64,000 bases of DNA, taken from assembly GCF_018885305.1 (NCBI RefSeq), contig NZ_CP076544.1, forward strand, positions 744,001 through 808,000, read 5' to 3'. Below are positions 43,601-54,124 of this stretch, piece after piece. Positions within the stretch are counted from its first letter, which is position 1. Each line of letters starts with the position of its first letter. Source of the stretch: Curtobacterium sp. L6-1. Lineage in GTDB: Bacteria; Actinomycetota; Actinomycetes; Actinomycetales; Microbacteriaceae. Under the pieces are notes generated by a model, which saw only the letters and a program-made list of their open reading frames with translations, had not been told where the DNA came from and did no database searches. The position numbers were made by a program, and so were the translations under genes.

Positions 43601-44350
43601 ATGACGGACACGACTGAGGGCGAGACCCGTCGCCCGCGCAGCGCGAAGAAGGCCCGGAACGGCGTGCTCACCTTCCTGCGCGACCTGGTGATCATCTTCA
43701 TCGCGGCCCTCCTCGTCTCGTTCCTGGTCAAGACCTTCCTGATCCGCTCGTTCTACATCCCATCGGCGTCGATGCAGAACACGCTGCAGATCAACGACCG
43801 CGTGATCGTCAACGAACTCGTGCCGGACACCGTGGCGCTCAAGCGCGGGGACGTCGTCGTGTTCAAGGACCCGGGCGGCTGGCTCTCCGGCGAGCAGCTG
43901 CCGAACGTCACCCCGGCATCGCCCGTCGGCAAGGCCGCGGACTGGCTGCTCACGCAGGTCGGCCTCGGGACCGGCGACAGCGACGACCACCTCATCAAGC
44001 GCGTCATCGGTCTGCCGGGCGACGAGGTCGAGTGCTGCAACGACCTCGGGCAGATGTCCGTGAACGGCGTGCCGATCACCGAGCCGTACCTGAAGCTGCC
44101 GGCCGGTGACACCCGTGCCTCGCTCACCGACTTCTCGGTGACGGTGCCGAAGGGCACGATCTGGGTGATGGGCGACAACCGCAACGACTCGAAGGACTCG
44201 CGGTACAACGGCGACACCCCGTCGAAGGGCTTCGTGCCGCTGTCCGACGTGACCGGCCGTGCCTTCGTGATCTCCTGGCCCGCCAGCCGCTGGGAGTGGC
44301 TCGACGACCACCCCGAGGTCTTCGCCGGCGTGGAGGAGCGGGACCGGTGA
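43601..44350 (+). CDS. lepB: Signal peptidase I
   Basis: Cleaves signal peptides of exported proteins at the outer face of the membrane. 249 residues: short cytoplasmic tail, one membrane helix (about 27-47), catalytic Ser57 (IPSASMQNTL) and Lys133 (LIKRVIGLPGD), then box E MGDNRNDSKDSR. ATG at 43601 is chosen; a GTG two codons upstream is also possible. The stop overlaps the rnhB start (GTGA). Confidence 0.96.
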   Translation: MTDTTEGETRRPRSAKKARNGVLTFLRDLVIIFIAALLVSFLVKTFLIRSFYIPSASMQNTLQINDRVIVNELVPDTVALKRGDVVVFKDPGGWLSGEQLPNVTPASPVGKAADWLLTQVGLGTGDSDDHLIKRVIGLPGDEVECCNDLGQMSVNGVPITEPYLKLPAGDTRASLTDFSVTVPKGTIWVMGDNRNDSKDSRYNGDTPSKGFVPLSDVTGRAFVISWPASRWEWLDDHPEVFAGVEERDR

Positions 44351-45042
44351 CCGCGGTCCGGCCCTCGCTGCGCCTCGAGAAGTCCCTCTTCGCCGCGGGC
44401 CGGGTGACGGTCATCGGCGTCGACGAGGTCGGTCGCGGCGCCATCGCCGGGCCGGTCGGCGTCGGGGCGGCCGCGGTCACGGTGGACGTGCGCCGGGTGC
44501 CGCAGGGCCTCGCCGACTCCAAGCTCCTCTCGCAGGCACGGCGCACCGCCCTGGTACCCGCCGTCACGCGGTGGGCGCGCACCTCGGTCGGCATGGCGTC
44601 CGCGAAGGTCGTCGACGACCAGGGCATCGTCGCCGCACTGGGGCTCGCCGGCGCCCGCGCCATCGCTTCCCTGGTCGAGGACGGCGTCTCGCTCGACGGC
44701 GCCGTGGTGCTGCTCGACGGGTCGTTCGACTGGCTCTCGCGGGCACTGCCCGCCGAGCACCGTCCGCTCGACGTGCAGGTCCGCGTGAAGGCCGACCGAG
44801 ACTGTGCCTCCGTCGCCGCGGCGTCCGTCGTCGCGAAGGTCGCTCGGGACGACCTGATGACCGCCGCGCACGAGGACGCGCCGCACTACGCGTGGGCGTC
44901 GAACAAGGGGTACGGGTCGACCGCGCACTACGACGCCATCCGCGCCGTCGGCCCGCACGCCCTGCACCGGACGACATGGCTGCACGCGGCCTCGAGTGTC
45001 GCGCTCGACGGCTTCGAGGAGCTCGACAGCCTGGTCGGCTGA
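44347..45042 (+). CDS. rnhB: Ribonuclease HII
   Basis: Removes ribonucleotides from DNA (5' side of single RNA residues). 231 residues. The catalytic Asp-Glu pair is in GVDEVGRGAIAGPVGVGA; further conserved blocks are LADSKLLSQARR, the third acidic residue in VVLLDGSFDWL and VKADRDCASVAAASVVAKVARD. GTG overlaps the lepB stop. Same order as in most actinobacteria (rplS-lepB-rnhB-DUF2469). Confidence 0.96.
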   Translation: MTAVRPSLRLEKSLFAAGRVTVIGVDEVGRGAIAGPVGVGAAAVTVDVRRVPQGLADSKLLSQARRTALVPAVTRWARTSVGMASAKVVDDQGIVAALGLAGARAIASLVEDGVSLDGAVVLLDGSFDWLSRALPAEHRPLDVQVRVKADRDCASVAAASVVAKVARDDLMTAAHEDAPHYAWASNKGYGSTAHYDAIRAVGPHALHRTTWLHAASSVALDGFEELDSLVG

Positions 45043-45092
45043 CCGTCGACGCGGTTCTGCCCGAGGGGCGGTCCGTGCGCCCGGCGGCGCTC

Positions 45093-45098
45093 TAGACT
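45093..45098 (+). promoter_or_regulatory. -10 hexamer of the DUF2469 gene (near-leaderless)
   Basis: TAGACT, 9 nt before the ATG at 45108. Confidence 0.5.
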
Positions 45099-45107
45099 GG
45101 TCGCGCG

Positions 45108-45431
45108 ATGGATGACGAAGAATTCGACGACTACGACCGCGAGGTCGAACTTGCCCTGTACCGCGAGTACCGCGACGTCGTGGGGCAGTTCCGGTACGTG
45201 GTCGAGACGGAGCGACGGTTCTACCTGGCGAACGAGGTCGAACTGGTGCGTCGGGACACCGAGCACGACTTCTACTTCGAATTGACGATGAACGACGTTT
45301 GGGTGTGGGACGTCTACCGTTCCGACCGTTTCGTGAAGTCGGTCCGGGTGCTCACGTTCAAGGACGTCAACGTGGAAGAACTCACCGCGCGGGAACTCGA
45401 ACTGCCGAAGGAACTCGCACTCGACGAGTAG
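45108..45431 (+). CDS. DUF2469 protein
   Basis: 107 residues, strongly acidic N-terminus (MDDEEFDDYDREVELALYREYRDVVGQFRYVVETERRFYLAN) and a beta-rich C-terminal half (FYFELTMNDVWVWDVYRSDRFVKSVRVLTFKDVNVEEL). This is the highly conserved actinobacterial DUF2469 family found next to rnhB; its function is unknown. It uses more GAA and AAT-type codons than its neighbours. Confidence 0.92.
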   Translation: MDDEEFDDYDREVELALYREYRDVVGQFRYVVETERRFYLANEVELVRRDTEHDFYFELTMNDVWVWDVYRSDRFVKSVRVLTFKDVNVEELTARELELPKELALDE

Positions 45432-45471
45432 AACGCGCCGCCGTATTCCGGCATTCTTCGCACTCCTGCGT

Positions 45472-45477
45472 TAACCT
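45472..45477 (+). promoter_or_regulatory. -10 element of lsr2
   Basis: TAACCT about 30 nt before the lsr2 ribosome site GAAGGAG, within a locally AT-rich 80-bp gap; unlike many neighbours this gene has a leader. Confidence 0.4.
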
Positions 45478-45509
45478 TGGTGCGTACCACCACCTTGAAG
45501 GAGTGAGAA

Positions 45510-45866
45510 ATGGCGCAGAAGGTCACTGTCCAGCTCGTCGACGATCTCGACGATTCGCCGATCGCCGCTGGCGATGGCCGTACGGTCGAGTTCGCGTTCG
45601 ACGGTTCGTCCTACGAGATCGACCTGTCGAACGACAACGTGGACAAGTTCCGCGACGCGATCTCGGACTACATCGCCGCGGCGCGCAAGACCGCCGGGCG
45701 TCGCACCGGTTCGACGGGCAAGGCCTCGGGCTCGGGTTCGCCGAAGCGCGGCAACTCCGAGGAACTCGGCAAGATCCGCGAATGGGCGAAGGAGAACGGG
45801 TACGAGGTTTCTTCTCGTGGGCGTATCTCGACGCAGGTGCAGGAAGCGTACGCAGCCGCACACTGA
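45510..45866 (+). CDS. lsr2: Lsr2 nucleoid-associated protein
   Basis: Actinobacterial functional analogue of H-NS that silences AT-rich DNA. 118 residues: N-terminal dimerisation domain (AQKVTVQLVDDLDDSPIAAGDGRTVEFAFDGSSYEIDLS), flexible Gly/Ser/Lys linker (about 62-80) and C-terminal DNA-binding domain with the AT-hook-like RGR (SSRGRISTQVQEAYAAA). Good ribosome site GAAGGAG. Own promoter and terminator indicate a single-gene unit. Confidence 0.95.
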   Translation: MAQKVTVQLVDDLDDSPIAAGDGRTVEFAFDGSSYEIDLSNDNVDKFRDAISDYIAAARKTAGRRTGSTGKASGSGSPKRGNSEELGKIREWAKENGYEVSSRGRISTQVQEAYAAAH

Positions 45867-45901
45867 GCATCTCGACCGGCGGTCACCGCCGGTCACGGCA
45901 C

Positions 45902-45934
45902 GAGCCGGACATTCCGTGAGGAATTGTCCGGCTC
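45902..45934 (+). terminator. lsr2 terminator
   Basis: GAGCCGGACA-TTCC pairs with GGAA-T-TGTCCGGCTC (one bulge), 35 bp after lsr2, followed by TTGTCGTT. Confidence 0.75.
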
Positions 45935-46051
45935 TTGTCGTTCCCGGCCTTTCCGGAAGGCATTCCTGCACAGGACGGTCGTTCCGCTGCGTCATCCACA
46001 GTTCCGTGGACCGAGTGCACTTTGTTCGTGCTCGGACGAGAACGTGGACGC

Positions 46052-46434
46052 ATGAGGAATCGTGCAGAACCATCCGCCTCCGTCGATCCGCGCAGGACCA
46101 CGGGACGCACCGGGGAAGACCACGCCGTGGAGTGGCTCGGGCGGAACGGCTTCACCGTCATCGACCGGAACTGGCGGTGTGCCCGGGGTGAGGTCGACAT
46201 CGTCGCGCGGCACGGCGACGCCGTCGTCTTCGTCGAGGTCAAGACGCGGACGGGGCAGGGGACCGGGCACCCGCTCGAAGCGGTGACACCCCGCAAGCTG
46301 GCACGTCTCCGGCAGCTGGTGCCCGCGTGGTTCTCCGCGCACCGTGACCAGACGGCGCGGACGATCCGGATCGACTGCGTCGCGGTCACCGTCATCGACG
46401 ACCACGTCGCGATCGAGCACGTCGAGGGCGTCGC

Positions 46435-46438
<4 letters not shown>
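46052..46438 (+). CDS. YraN (UPF0102) family protein
   Basis: 128 residues. Restriction-endonuclease-like fold: GEDHAVEWLGRNGFTVIDRNWRCARGEVDIVARHGDAVVFVEVKTRTG carries the E-x-D-x-ExK pattern (Glu/Asp in GEVDIV, ExK in FVEVKTR). The family is always near comM/dprA in actinobacteria and is thought to act on DNA or recombination structures; biochemical role unproven. The ATG at 46052 is the plausible start; the frame is open further left but lacks conservation. The stop overlaps comM (GTGA). Confidence 0.9.
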
Positions 46439-47954
<1,516 letters not shown>

Positions 47955-47958
<4 letters not shown>

Positions 47959-49256
47959 CCGGCGTGCACGGAGGCAGCGTGCACGCCGCCGCCGGGCGTG
48001 GTGGTCGGAACGCCGTGCTCGCGCGCCTGCGGGCGGAGGCGGTGCGTTCGGGGAAGGTGGACGAGGACGAGGTCCTCGCGCGGGTCGCGTGGTCGACCGT
48101 CGTCGAGCCGGGGGACCGCGACGCCGGGGAACTGGTCGGTCGGCTCGGCGCGGGCAGGTCCGTCCGCGCGGTGCTCGACGCGCTCGACGCCGGGCCGGGC
48201 CTCCTGGGGGAGCTGCTCGTCGAGGCGGGCCTCCCGCTGACGGACGACGCCGAGGACGACAGCCGTGCGGAGCTCGCTCGCCAGACCGCTGCGGCCCTCG
48301 TCCCCGCCCTCGACCGGTGGCGGCACCGAGTGCGGCGGCTCGACGTCGACGCCGTGCTGCACGCCGCCGAGGCCGTCGGGTGCTCCCTCGTGCTGCCCGG
48401 GGACGAGGACTGGCCGCCCGGGATCGACGACCTCGGCCCGCACGCACCGCTCGTGCTCTGGCGGCGCGGTGGGGACCACCTCGACACCCGGCCCGCCGTG
48501 TCCGTCGTCGGTGCGCGGGCGAACACCGTGCTCGGGGCCGAGGCAGCGGCGGAGGTCGCCTCGGCCGCCGTCGACGCCAGCTGCCTGGTTGTCTCCGGTG
48601 GCGCGTACGGCATCGACGCCGTCGCGCACCGCGTGGCGCTCGGTGCGGGGGCACCGACCGTCGCCGTCCTGGCGGGAGGCATCGACCAGCTCTACCCGGC
48701 GGCGAACGCCCCGATGCTGCGGACGATCGCCGAGCGCGGGGCCCTGTTCGCGGAGTGTCCGCCCGGCACCCGGCCGTCACGGTGGCGCTTCCTGGCGCGC
48801 AACCGGCTCATCGCCGCGATGGGGACCGTGTCGGTCGTGGTCGAGGCCGGCGCCCGCTCCGGGGCGCTGAACACCGCGCACCACGCCGGGCAGCTCGGCC
48901 GACCGGTGTTCGCCGTTCCGGGTCCGTACTCGTCCTCGGCGTCGGTGGGCTGTCACCGGCTGGTCGCGGACCGGCGGGCCGAGCTCGTCGTGCACCCGCG
49001 CGACCCCGCCGACGCCGCGCTCCGGGCCTGGTCGGGAGACGACACCGCCGTGGACGCCGAGGTGCCGATCACCGGCGCCCGGGTCGACCCGGACGTCCTC
49101 CGTGCGGTCGATGCCCTCGGCCGCCGTCGTCCGGTCCCGCTCGACGAGGTCGTGCGGCGGTCGGGTCTGTCCCTGTCCGACGCGACCGACGCACTCGCCC
49201 TCGCCGAACTGCAGGGGTTGGTCGAGCGCGGGCCGACGGGGTGGCGCGTCGTGTGA
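47955..49256 (+). CDS. dprA: DNA-processing protein DprA
   Basis: Loads RecA on incoming single-stranded DNA in transformation; widespread also in non-competent bacteria. 433 residues: N-terminal helical extension (1-110), Rossmann core with VSVVGARANTVLGAE, VVSGGAYGIDAVAHRVAL, GGIDQLYPAANAPM and SRWRFLARNRLIAAMGTVSVVVEAGARSGALNTA, and a C-terminal winged-helix (about 365-433; PVPLDEVVRRSGLSLSDATDALALAELQGLVER). GTG overlaps the comM stop. Confidence 0.94.
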
Positions 49257-49322
49257 CCGGGACGGCGTCCGCCGGCCCGGCAGCGGAGTGGTGTGGTGCG
49301 ACCGGCGCGCTGCCGACCGCCG

Positions 49323-49328
49323 TACGCT
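49323..49328 (+). promoter_or_regulatory. -10 hexamer of xerC (leaderless)
   Basis: TACGCT, 7 nt before the ATG at 49336. Confidence 0.5.
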
Positions 49329-49335
49329 GACGAGC

Positions 49336-50307
49336 ATGCGTGACGACGGAGAGCGGGGGACCGCAGCGGGGCGCGGCCTCGGGGCTGCCGTCACCGCCTT
49401 CCTGGACCACGGGCGTCACGCCCGGGGGCTCAGCGAGCAGACCGTCCGGGCCTACCGGGCAGACCTCGAGGACCTCGTGGAGTTCGCCGCGGGGCGCCGG
49501 CTCCTCGCCGTGGAGGACGTCACGCTCGACCTCCTCCGCGACTGGCTGTGGACGGCGAACCAGCGTGGGCTCGCCCGGTCCACGATCGCCCGTCGGAGTG
49601 CCTCGGTCCGGGCGTTCACCCGGTGGGCGAGTGAGTCGGGGGTCCTCGCGGTCGACCCCGGCGTGCGGCTCCGCGCACCGAAGGGAGCCGCGCACCTGCC
49701 ACGCGTCGTGACGCAGGACCAGGTGCGGGCGATGCTCGACGGCCTCGACGTCCGGGCTGCCGGCGACGACCCGGGAGCGCTCCGTGACCGCGCCGTCGTC
49801 GAGCTCCTCTACGCCGCGGGCATCCGCGTCAGCGAGCTCGTCGGGTTGGACGTCGCCGACCTCGACCGGGAGCGCCTGACCGTGCGCGTCCTGGGCAAGG
49901 GCGGGAAGGAGCGCGTCGTGCCGTTCGGGACGCCGGCGCGGGACGCCCTCGAGGCGTGGCTGGAGCGCGGCCGACCCGCACTCATCCCCACCGGCCCGAG
50001 CAGGGACGGGGCCCGACCGGTGGCGGCCGGGGATGCGCTGTTCCTCGGCGACCGCGGAGCACGGCTCGGGACGCGCGGCGCCTACCGCATCGTCGCCCGC
50101 GTCCTCGAGGCGCTGCCCGGTGCCGGGCCGAGCGGGCCGCACACCTTCCGCCACACCGCGGCCACGCACCTGCTCGACGGGGGAGCGGACCTCCGCGCCG
50201 TCCAGGAGCTGCTCGGGCACGCGAGCCTCGGCACCACGCAGATCTACACGCACGTGTCATCCGCCCGGCTCCGCGAGGTGTACCGGACCGCGCACCCGCG
50301 GGCCTGA
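49336..50307 (+). CDS. xerC: Tyrosine recombinase XerC
   Basis: Resolves chromosome dimers at dif with its partner XerD. 323 residues: N-terminal SAM-like core-binding domain (about 15-100) and catalytic domain with the pentad: Arg in YAAGIRVSELVGLDVAD, Lys in LGKGGKERVVPFG, His-x-x-Arg in HTFRHTAATHLL, His in LGHASLGTTQIY and the nucleophile Tyr of QIYTHV. Located after dprA as in other actinobacteria. Its last 51 bp overlap tail-to-tail with the convergent M23 gene. Confidence 0.95.
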   Translation: MRDDGERGTAAGRGLGAAVTAFLDHGRHARGLSEQTVRAYRADLEDLVEFAAGRRLLAVEDVTLDLLRDWLWTANQRGLARSTIARRSASVRAFTRWASESGVLAVDPGVRLRAPKGAAHLPRVVTQDQVRAMLDGLDVRAAGDDPGALRDRAVVELLYAAGIRVSELVGLDVADLDRERLTVRVLGKGGKERVVPFGTPARDALEAWLERGRPALIPTGPSRDGARPVAAGDALFLGDRGARLGTRGAYRIVARVLEALPGAGPSGPHTFRHTAATHLLDGGADLRAVQELLGHASLGTTQIYTHVSSARLREVYRTAHPRA

Positions 50308-51153
50308 CCACGCGCGGACCCGTCCCGGTCGGCGTCGACCCCGGTCCACAGCGCGTGCGCCCGCCGTCCCGTCCGGCAGCAGGACCGGCCACTCCGCCGG
50401 CGTCAGGAACGGCAGCGGGTCGACGTAGCGTCCGTCGACCCGGGCCCCGAGGTGCAGGCAGGGCGTCGCGGACGCGCAGTGCCCAGGTCCGGCGGTGCCG
50501 ACCCGCTGGCCCCGCTCCACCGGGTCACCCTTCCGCACGGTCGGCTCCACCGGGTCGAGGGTGCTCACGAGGCCGTCACCGTGGTCCACGGTGACGACGG
50601 ACCGACCGCCCACGGGACCCGCGAAGGCGATGGTGCCGGCGTCCGGAGCGACCACCGGCGTCCCCGGCGGCGCGGCGACGTCGAGGCCGCGGTGCCCGGG
50701 GCCGTAGTCGGAGGTCGGTGCCTCCCAGGGGCGCTGCACGACCCGGGTGCGGGTCGGCCAGTCCCAGTGGACCTCCCGGGACCGTGCTGACCCGCCCGGT
50801 GTCGATGCCGCTCCGGCTCCGCGCCCGGGAGGTTCCGCCGCAGCGGTGGGCGCGGGCCCTGCGACCGCGCCCGCCACCGGGAGCGCCGCGAGGACGGCCA
50901 CGAGGACGGCCACGAGGACCGCCGCGACCGACAGCCCGACCGGCGACCGCCGCCGACCGAGCCACCGACGCGACGGAGCGACGCGCCCGGAGGCCGCAGC
51001 ACGCCGCCGCCGTGGGCGGGCACTCGATCCCCAGCTGCCCTCGCCGCGCTGGCTGCGCTGGCTGCGCTGGCTGCGTTGGCCGCGCTGGCTGCCCTGGCCG
51101 CCGAACGCCTCCCCGCACTCGCGGCACCCGCCGCCACCCGCCCCGCGCTCCAT
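50257..51153 (-). CDS. M23-family (LytM) metallopeptidase-like membrane protein
   Basis: About 298 residues. A basic, repetitive N-terminus with (S/G)Q(R/G) triplets, one membrane helix (about 81-108) and a LytM domain: HRGLDVAAPPGTPVVAPDAGTI with the HxxxD metal pair, VTVDHGDGLVSTLDPV, and CLHLGARVDGRYVDPLPFL. The last motif has Cys where the classical HxH has its first His, a variant common in the actinobacterial homologue next to rpsB. It may regulate rather than cleave peptidoglycan. Start uncertain; the next starts would remove the repeat. Confidence 0.78.
   Translation of the reverse strand: MERGAGGGGCRECGEAFGGQGSQRGQRSQRSQRSQRGEGSWGSSARPRRRRAAASGRVAPSRRWLGRRRSPVGLSVAAVLVAVLVAVLAALPVAGAVAGPAPTAAAEPPGRGAGAASTPGGSARSREVHWDWPTRTRVVQRPWEAPTSDYGPGHRGLDVAAPPGTPVVAPDAGTIAFAGPVGGRSVVTVDHGDGLVSTLDPVEPTVRKGDPVERGQRVGTAGPGHCASATPCLHLGARVDGRYVDPLPFLTPAEWPVLLPDGTAGARAVDRGRRRPGRVRAWSGPRVRGPVHLAEPGG
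51046..51099. repeat. 9-bp tandem repeat (six units of GCGCTGGCT type) inside the M23 gene
   Basis: Six consecutive 9-bp units, four exact GCGCTGGCT and two variants. Read on the minus strand they encode the triplets SQR/GQR/GQG in the cytoplasmic N-terminus of the M23 protein. Copy number can change without frameshift. Confidence 0.85.
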
Positions 51154-51478
51154 GCCGCCAGCGTGGCGGCTGGCGGGCTGACCGCGACGTCGCCGCGACC
51201 GACCTGTGGAGAGCGCCCCGCGCCTGCCGTCCGGTGCAGGAGTGCCCCGTGCCCCGTGCCCCCGTGCTCCCGGACCCCGAGGTCCGCGCGCGCCGCTGTC
51301 CCGGAGGTGCCCCGCGCCGTCCCGGAGCTGCCCCGCACCGTTCCCGATGTGCTCCCGAGCCGCCGAAGGGGTACTGTCGGGGCCGCTCCGGACACCGCAA
51401 CGCCGCTCGGTCGGCGATCCAGTCGACCGCCGGGGCACCGTGCACCACCCGGCACGGCGGCGGGAACCCAGGAGCATC
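51154..51478. other. Divergent gap between the M23 gene and the sugar porter gene
   Basis: 325 bp without a supported gene. It contains three imperfect 21-bp units of the form GTCCCGGAGNTGCCCCGCNCC between about 51295 and 51355 and a candidate -10 (TACTGT, 51372-51377) for the sugar porter, giving a leader of about 95 nt. Otherwise I see nothing specific. Confidence 0.5.
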
Positions 51479-52921
51479 GTGTCGACCAGGACCACCGAGC
51501 ACGGCGAGGACCGTGCGTTCAAGGGGAAGGTCACACTGTTCGCCATCGCGGCGGCGGTCGGTGGCTTCCTCTTCGGATTCGACTCGTCCGTCATCAACGG
51601 CGCGGTCGAAGCGATCAAGGGTGAGTTCGGCCTGTCCGAGGCGGCGAGCGGCTTCGCGGTCGCGTCGGCTCTGATCGGCTGTGCGTTCGGCGCCTACTTC
51701 GCCGGCCGGCTCGCCGACCGCTGGGGTCGCACCCGCGTCATGTTCTGGGCGGCGGTGCTCTTCTTCGTCTCCTCGATCGGCTCCGGCTTCGCGTTCGCCA
51801 CGTGGGACTTCGTCCTGTGGCGCCTCATCGGCGGTCTCGGTATCGGTACTGCGTCGGTCATCGCACCGGCGTACATCTCCGAGGTCTCCCCGAAGGCGAT
51901 CCGTGGGCGGCTGGCCTCGTTCCAGCAGCTCGCCATCACCCTCGGTATCTTCGCCGCCCTGCTGTCCGACCAGTTCTTCGCCGTCACGGCCGGCAGCGCC
52001 TCGGCCGAGGTCTTCGGTCTGCCCGCGTGGCGCTGGATGTTCCTGGTCGGCGTGATCCCGTCGATCGTCTACGGCGTCCTCGCGATCGTGCTGCCGGAGT
52101 CGCCGCGCTACCTGCTCACCAAGGGCCGGTCCGACGACGCACGTGACGTCATGACGAAGATCGTGCCGCGCGACACCGTGAACACGAGCCTGGAGGAGAT
52201 CCAGGACGGCATCGAGAAGGAAGCCAACGAGAAGAAGGGTTCCGTCCGCGGCAACCGCTTCGGTCTGCAGCCCATCGTCTGGGTCGGCATCATCCTCGCC
52301 GTGCTGCAGCAGTTCGTCGGCATCAACGTGATCTTCTACTACTCGACCACCCTCTGGCAGGCCGTCGGGTTCAAGGAGAGCGACTCGTTCCTCATCTCCA
52401 CGATCACCTCCGTGGTCAACGTGGCGGTGACGTTCATCGCGATCTTCCTGGTGGACAAGGTCGGTCGCAAGCCGCTGCTGGTCGCCGGTTCCGCGGGCAT
52501 GTTCGTGTCGCTGACGATGGTCGCCATCGCGTTCTCGCAGTCGGTCATGGTCGACGGCGAACCGAGCCTGCCGGGCGCGTGGGGCATCATCGCGCTCATC
52601 TTCGCGAACCTCTTCGTCGTCTCGTTCGGCGCCACCTGGGGTCCGCTCATGTGGGTGCTCCTGGGCGAGATGTTCCCGAACCGCATCCGAGCGACCGCGC
52701 TCGGCATCGGGTCGGCCGCCAACTGGGTCGCGAACTTCGTCGTCACGATCACCTTCCCCGTCCTGTCGAGCTTCAACCTCACGGTCACGTACGGCATCTA
52801 CGCGCTGTTCGCCCTCATCTCGTTCTTCTTCGTCATCGCGAAGATCCCCGAGACGAAGGGCCGCTCCCTCGAGGAGATGGGCATCAGCGCCGAGGGCGAC
52901 ACCGTGGGCGCCAAGTCCTGA
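51479..52921 (+). CDS. Sugar porter, major facilitator superfamily
   Basis: 480-residue, 12-helix proton symporter or facilitator. Sugar-porter signatures: GGFLFGFDSSVINGAV in helix 1, GRLADRWGRTR (loop 2-3), RLIGGLGIGTASVIAPAYISEVSPKAIRGRLAS, PESPRYLLTKGR after helix 6, QQFVGINVIFYYS in helix 7 and PETKGRSLEEM at the C-terminus. GTG at 51479 follows an AGGAG ribosome site. Hexose or pentose substrate cannot be fixed from sequence. Monocistronic: terminator 17 bp downstream. Confidence 0.95.
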   Translation: MSTRTTEHGEDRAFKGKVTLFAIAAAVGGFLFGFDSSVINGAVEAIKGEFGLSEAASGFAVASALIGCAFGAYFAGRLADRWGRTRVMFWAAVLFFVSSIGSGFAFATWDFVLWRLIGGLGIGTASVIAPAYISEVSPKAIRGRLASFQQLAITLGIFAALLSDQFFAVTAGSASAEVFGLPAWRWMFLVGVIPSIVYGVLAIVLPESPRYLLTKGRSDDARDVMTKIVPRDTVNTSLEEIQDGIEKEANEKKGSVRGNRFGLQPIVWVGIILAVLQQFVGINVIFYYSTTLWQAVGFKESDSFLISTITSVVNVAVTFIAIFLVDKVGRKPLLVAGSAGMFVSLTMVAIAFSQSVMVDGEPSLPGAWGIIALIFANLFVVSFGATWGPLMWVLLGEMFPNRIRATALGIGSAANWVANFVVTITFPVLSSFNLTVTYGIYALFALISFFFVIAKIPETKGRSLEEMGISAEGDTVGAKS

Positions 52922-52938
52922 CACACCCGTTCCACGTC

Positions 52939-52990
52939 CGGGAGGCCCGGATCACGTGCGCCGCGTCGCGCGCGTGATCCGGGCCTCCCG
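52939..52990 (+). terminator. Terminator, CGGGAGGC family (copy 6)
   Basis: Perfect 18-bp stem CGGGAGGCCCGGATCACG with a 16-nt GC-rich loop, followed by TTCTGTT. It shares the CGGGAGGCCCGG base with copies 1 and 3 but not the leading GA pair. The rpsB -10 begins 7 bp later. Confidence 0.85.
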
Positions 52991-52996
52991 TTCTGT

Positions 52997-53002
52997 TAGC
53001 AT
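52997..53002 (+). promoter_or_regulatory. -10 element of the rpsB operon
   Basis: TAGCAT directly after the sugar-porter terminator, giving rpsB a leader of about 195 nt. The leader contains AGCGCGCT twice and an 11-bp direct repeat GACCACCGGTC (53071-53081 and 53129-53139), the second embedded in a CACGAC/GTCGTG hairpin. Confidence 0.45.
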
Positions 53003-53204
53003 TCATCCAGCAGCGCGCTGAGCGCGCTGACTTCGCGTGTCCACCACCGCCGGCCTCCGGCGCGTCCTGTGACCACCGGTCCTGCTCTCACGAGCGGGCG
53101 GTCGCACGGGCAGGGCACCAGGGACCACGACCACCGGTCGTGATCGACACAACCGCAACCGTGCACACGGCTCGTTCCGTGTGCCGAGAACAAGGAGGGA
53201 CGGC

Positions 53205-54119
53205 ATGGCCGTCGTCACCATCCGCCAGCTGCTCGACAGCGGCGTCCACTTCGGACACCAGACCCGTCGGTGGAACCCGAAGGTGAAGCGCTTCATCCTC
53301 GCCGAGCGCTCGGGCATCCACATCATCGACCTGCAGCAGTCGCTGGCCTTCATCGACCGCGCGTACGACTTCGTCAAGGAGACGGTCGCGCACGGTGGCA
53401 CGATCCTCTTCGTGGGCACCAAGAAGCAGGCCCAGGGCTCCATCGCCGAGCAGGCGACCCGCGTCGGCCAGCCGTACGTCAACCAGCGTTGGCTCGGCGG
53501 TCTGCTCACGAACTTCCAGACGGTCTCCAAGCGCCTCGCGCGCATGAAGGAGCTCGAGGAGATCGACTTCGACGACACGACGAAGGGCTTCACCAAGAAG
53601 GAGCTCCTCATCAAGAAGCGCGAGCTGGACAAGCTCCACAAGACCCTCGGTGGTATCCGCAACCTCACGCGGACCCCGAGCGCGCTCTGGATCGTCGACA
53701 CCAAGAAGGAGCACCTCGCCGTCGACGAGGCGCAGAAGCTCGGGATCCCGATCATCGGCATCCTCGACACCAACTGCGACCCGGACGAGATCACGTACCC
53801 GATCCCGGGCAACGACGACGCGATCCGTTCCGTCGGCCTCCTGACCCGCATCGTCGCCGACGCCGCGGCCGAGGGCCTCAAGACCCGCCACAACGGTGGC
53901 GACGACGAGTCCTCCGAGCCGCTGGCCGAGTGGGAGCAGGAGCTCCTCTCGGGCGACGCCGCCGGTCAGACGACGGGCGAGGGCGCCACGGTCCAGGAGA
54001 ACGACGCCGACGCGCAGGTCGCAGCGAAGGAGATCGGCGAGCCGATCGCCGACGCCGACAAGAACGCCGAGCCGACGGCCGAGGCCGCCAAGGCCGCGGA
54101 GACCACCCCCGCCGAGTGA
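53205..54119 (+). CDS. rpsB: 30S ribosomal protein S2
   Basis: 304 residues. [45 protein letters not shown] and [30 protein letters not shown] are S2 blocks. The last 55 residues are a Glu/Asp/Ala-rich tail as in other actinobacteria. The ATG at 53205 follows AAGGAGGG by 7 nt; a frame opening at 53181 adds only non-conserved residues. First gene of rpsB-tsf, with a hairpin between them. Confidence 0.97.
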   Translation: MAVVTIRQLLDSGVHFGHQTRRWNPKVKRFILAERSGIHIIDLQQSLAFIDRAYDFVKETVAHGGTILFVGTKKQAQGSIAEQATRVGQPYVNQRWLGGLLTNFQTVSKRLARMKELEEIDFDDTTKGFTKKELLIKKRELDKLHKTLGGIRNLTRTPSALWIVDTKKEHLAVDEAQKLGIPIIGILDTNCDPDEITYPIPGNDDAIRSVGLLTRIVADAAAEGLKTRHNGGDDESSEPLAEWEQELLSGDAAGQTTGEGATVQENDADAQVAAKEIGEPIADADKNAEPTAEAAKAAETTPAE

Positions 54120-54124
54120 GCACC

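Noticed and set aside
53181..53204. Earlier rpsB start
   Set aside because: It would place the perfect ribosome site AAGGAGGG inside the gene and add eight non-conserved residues.
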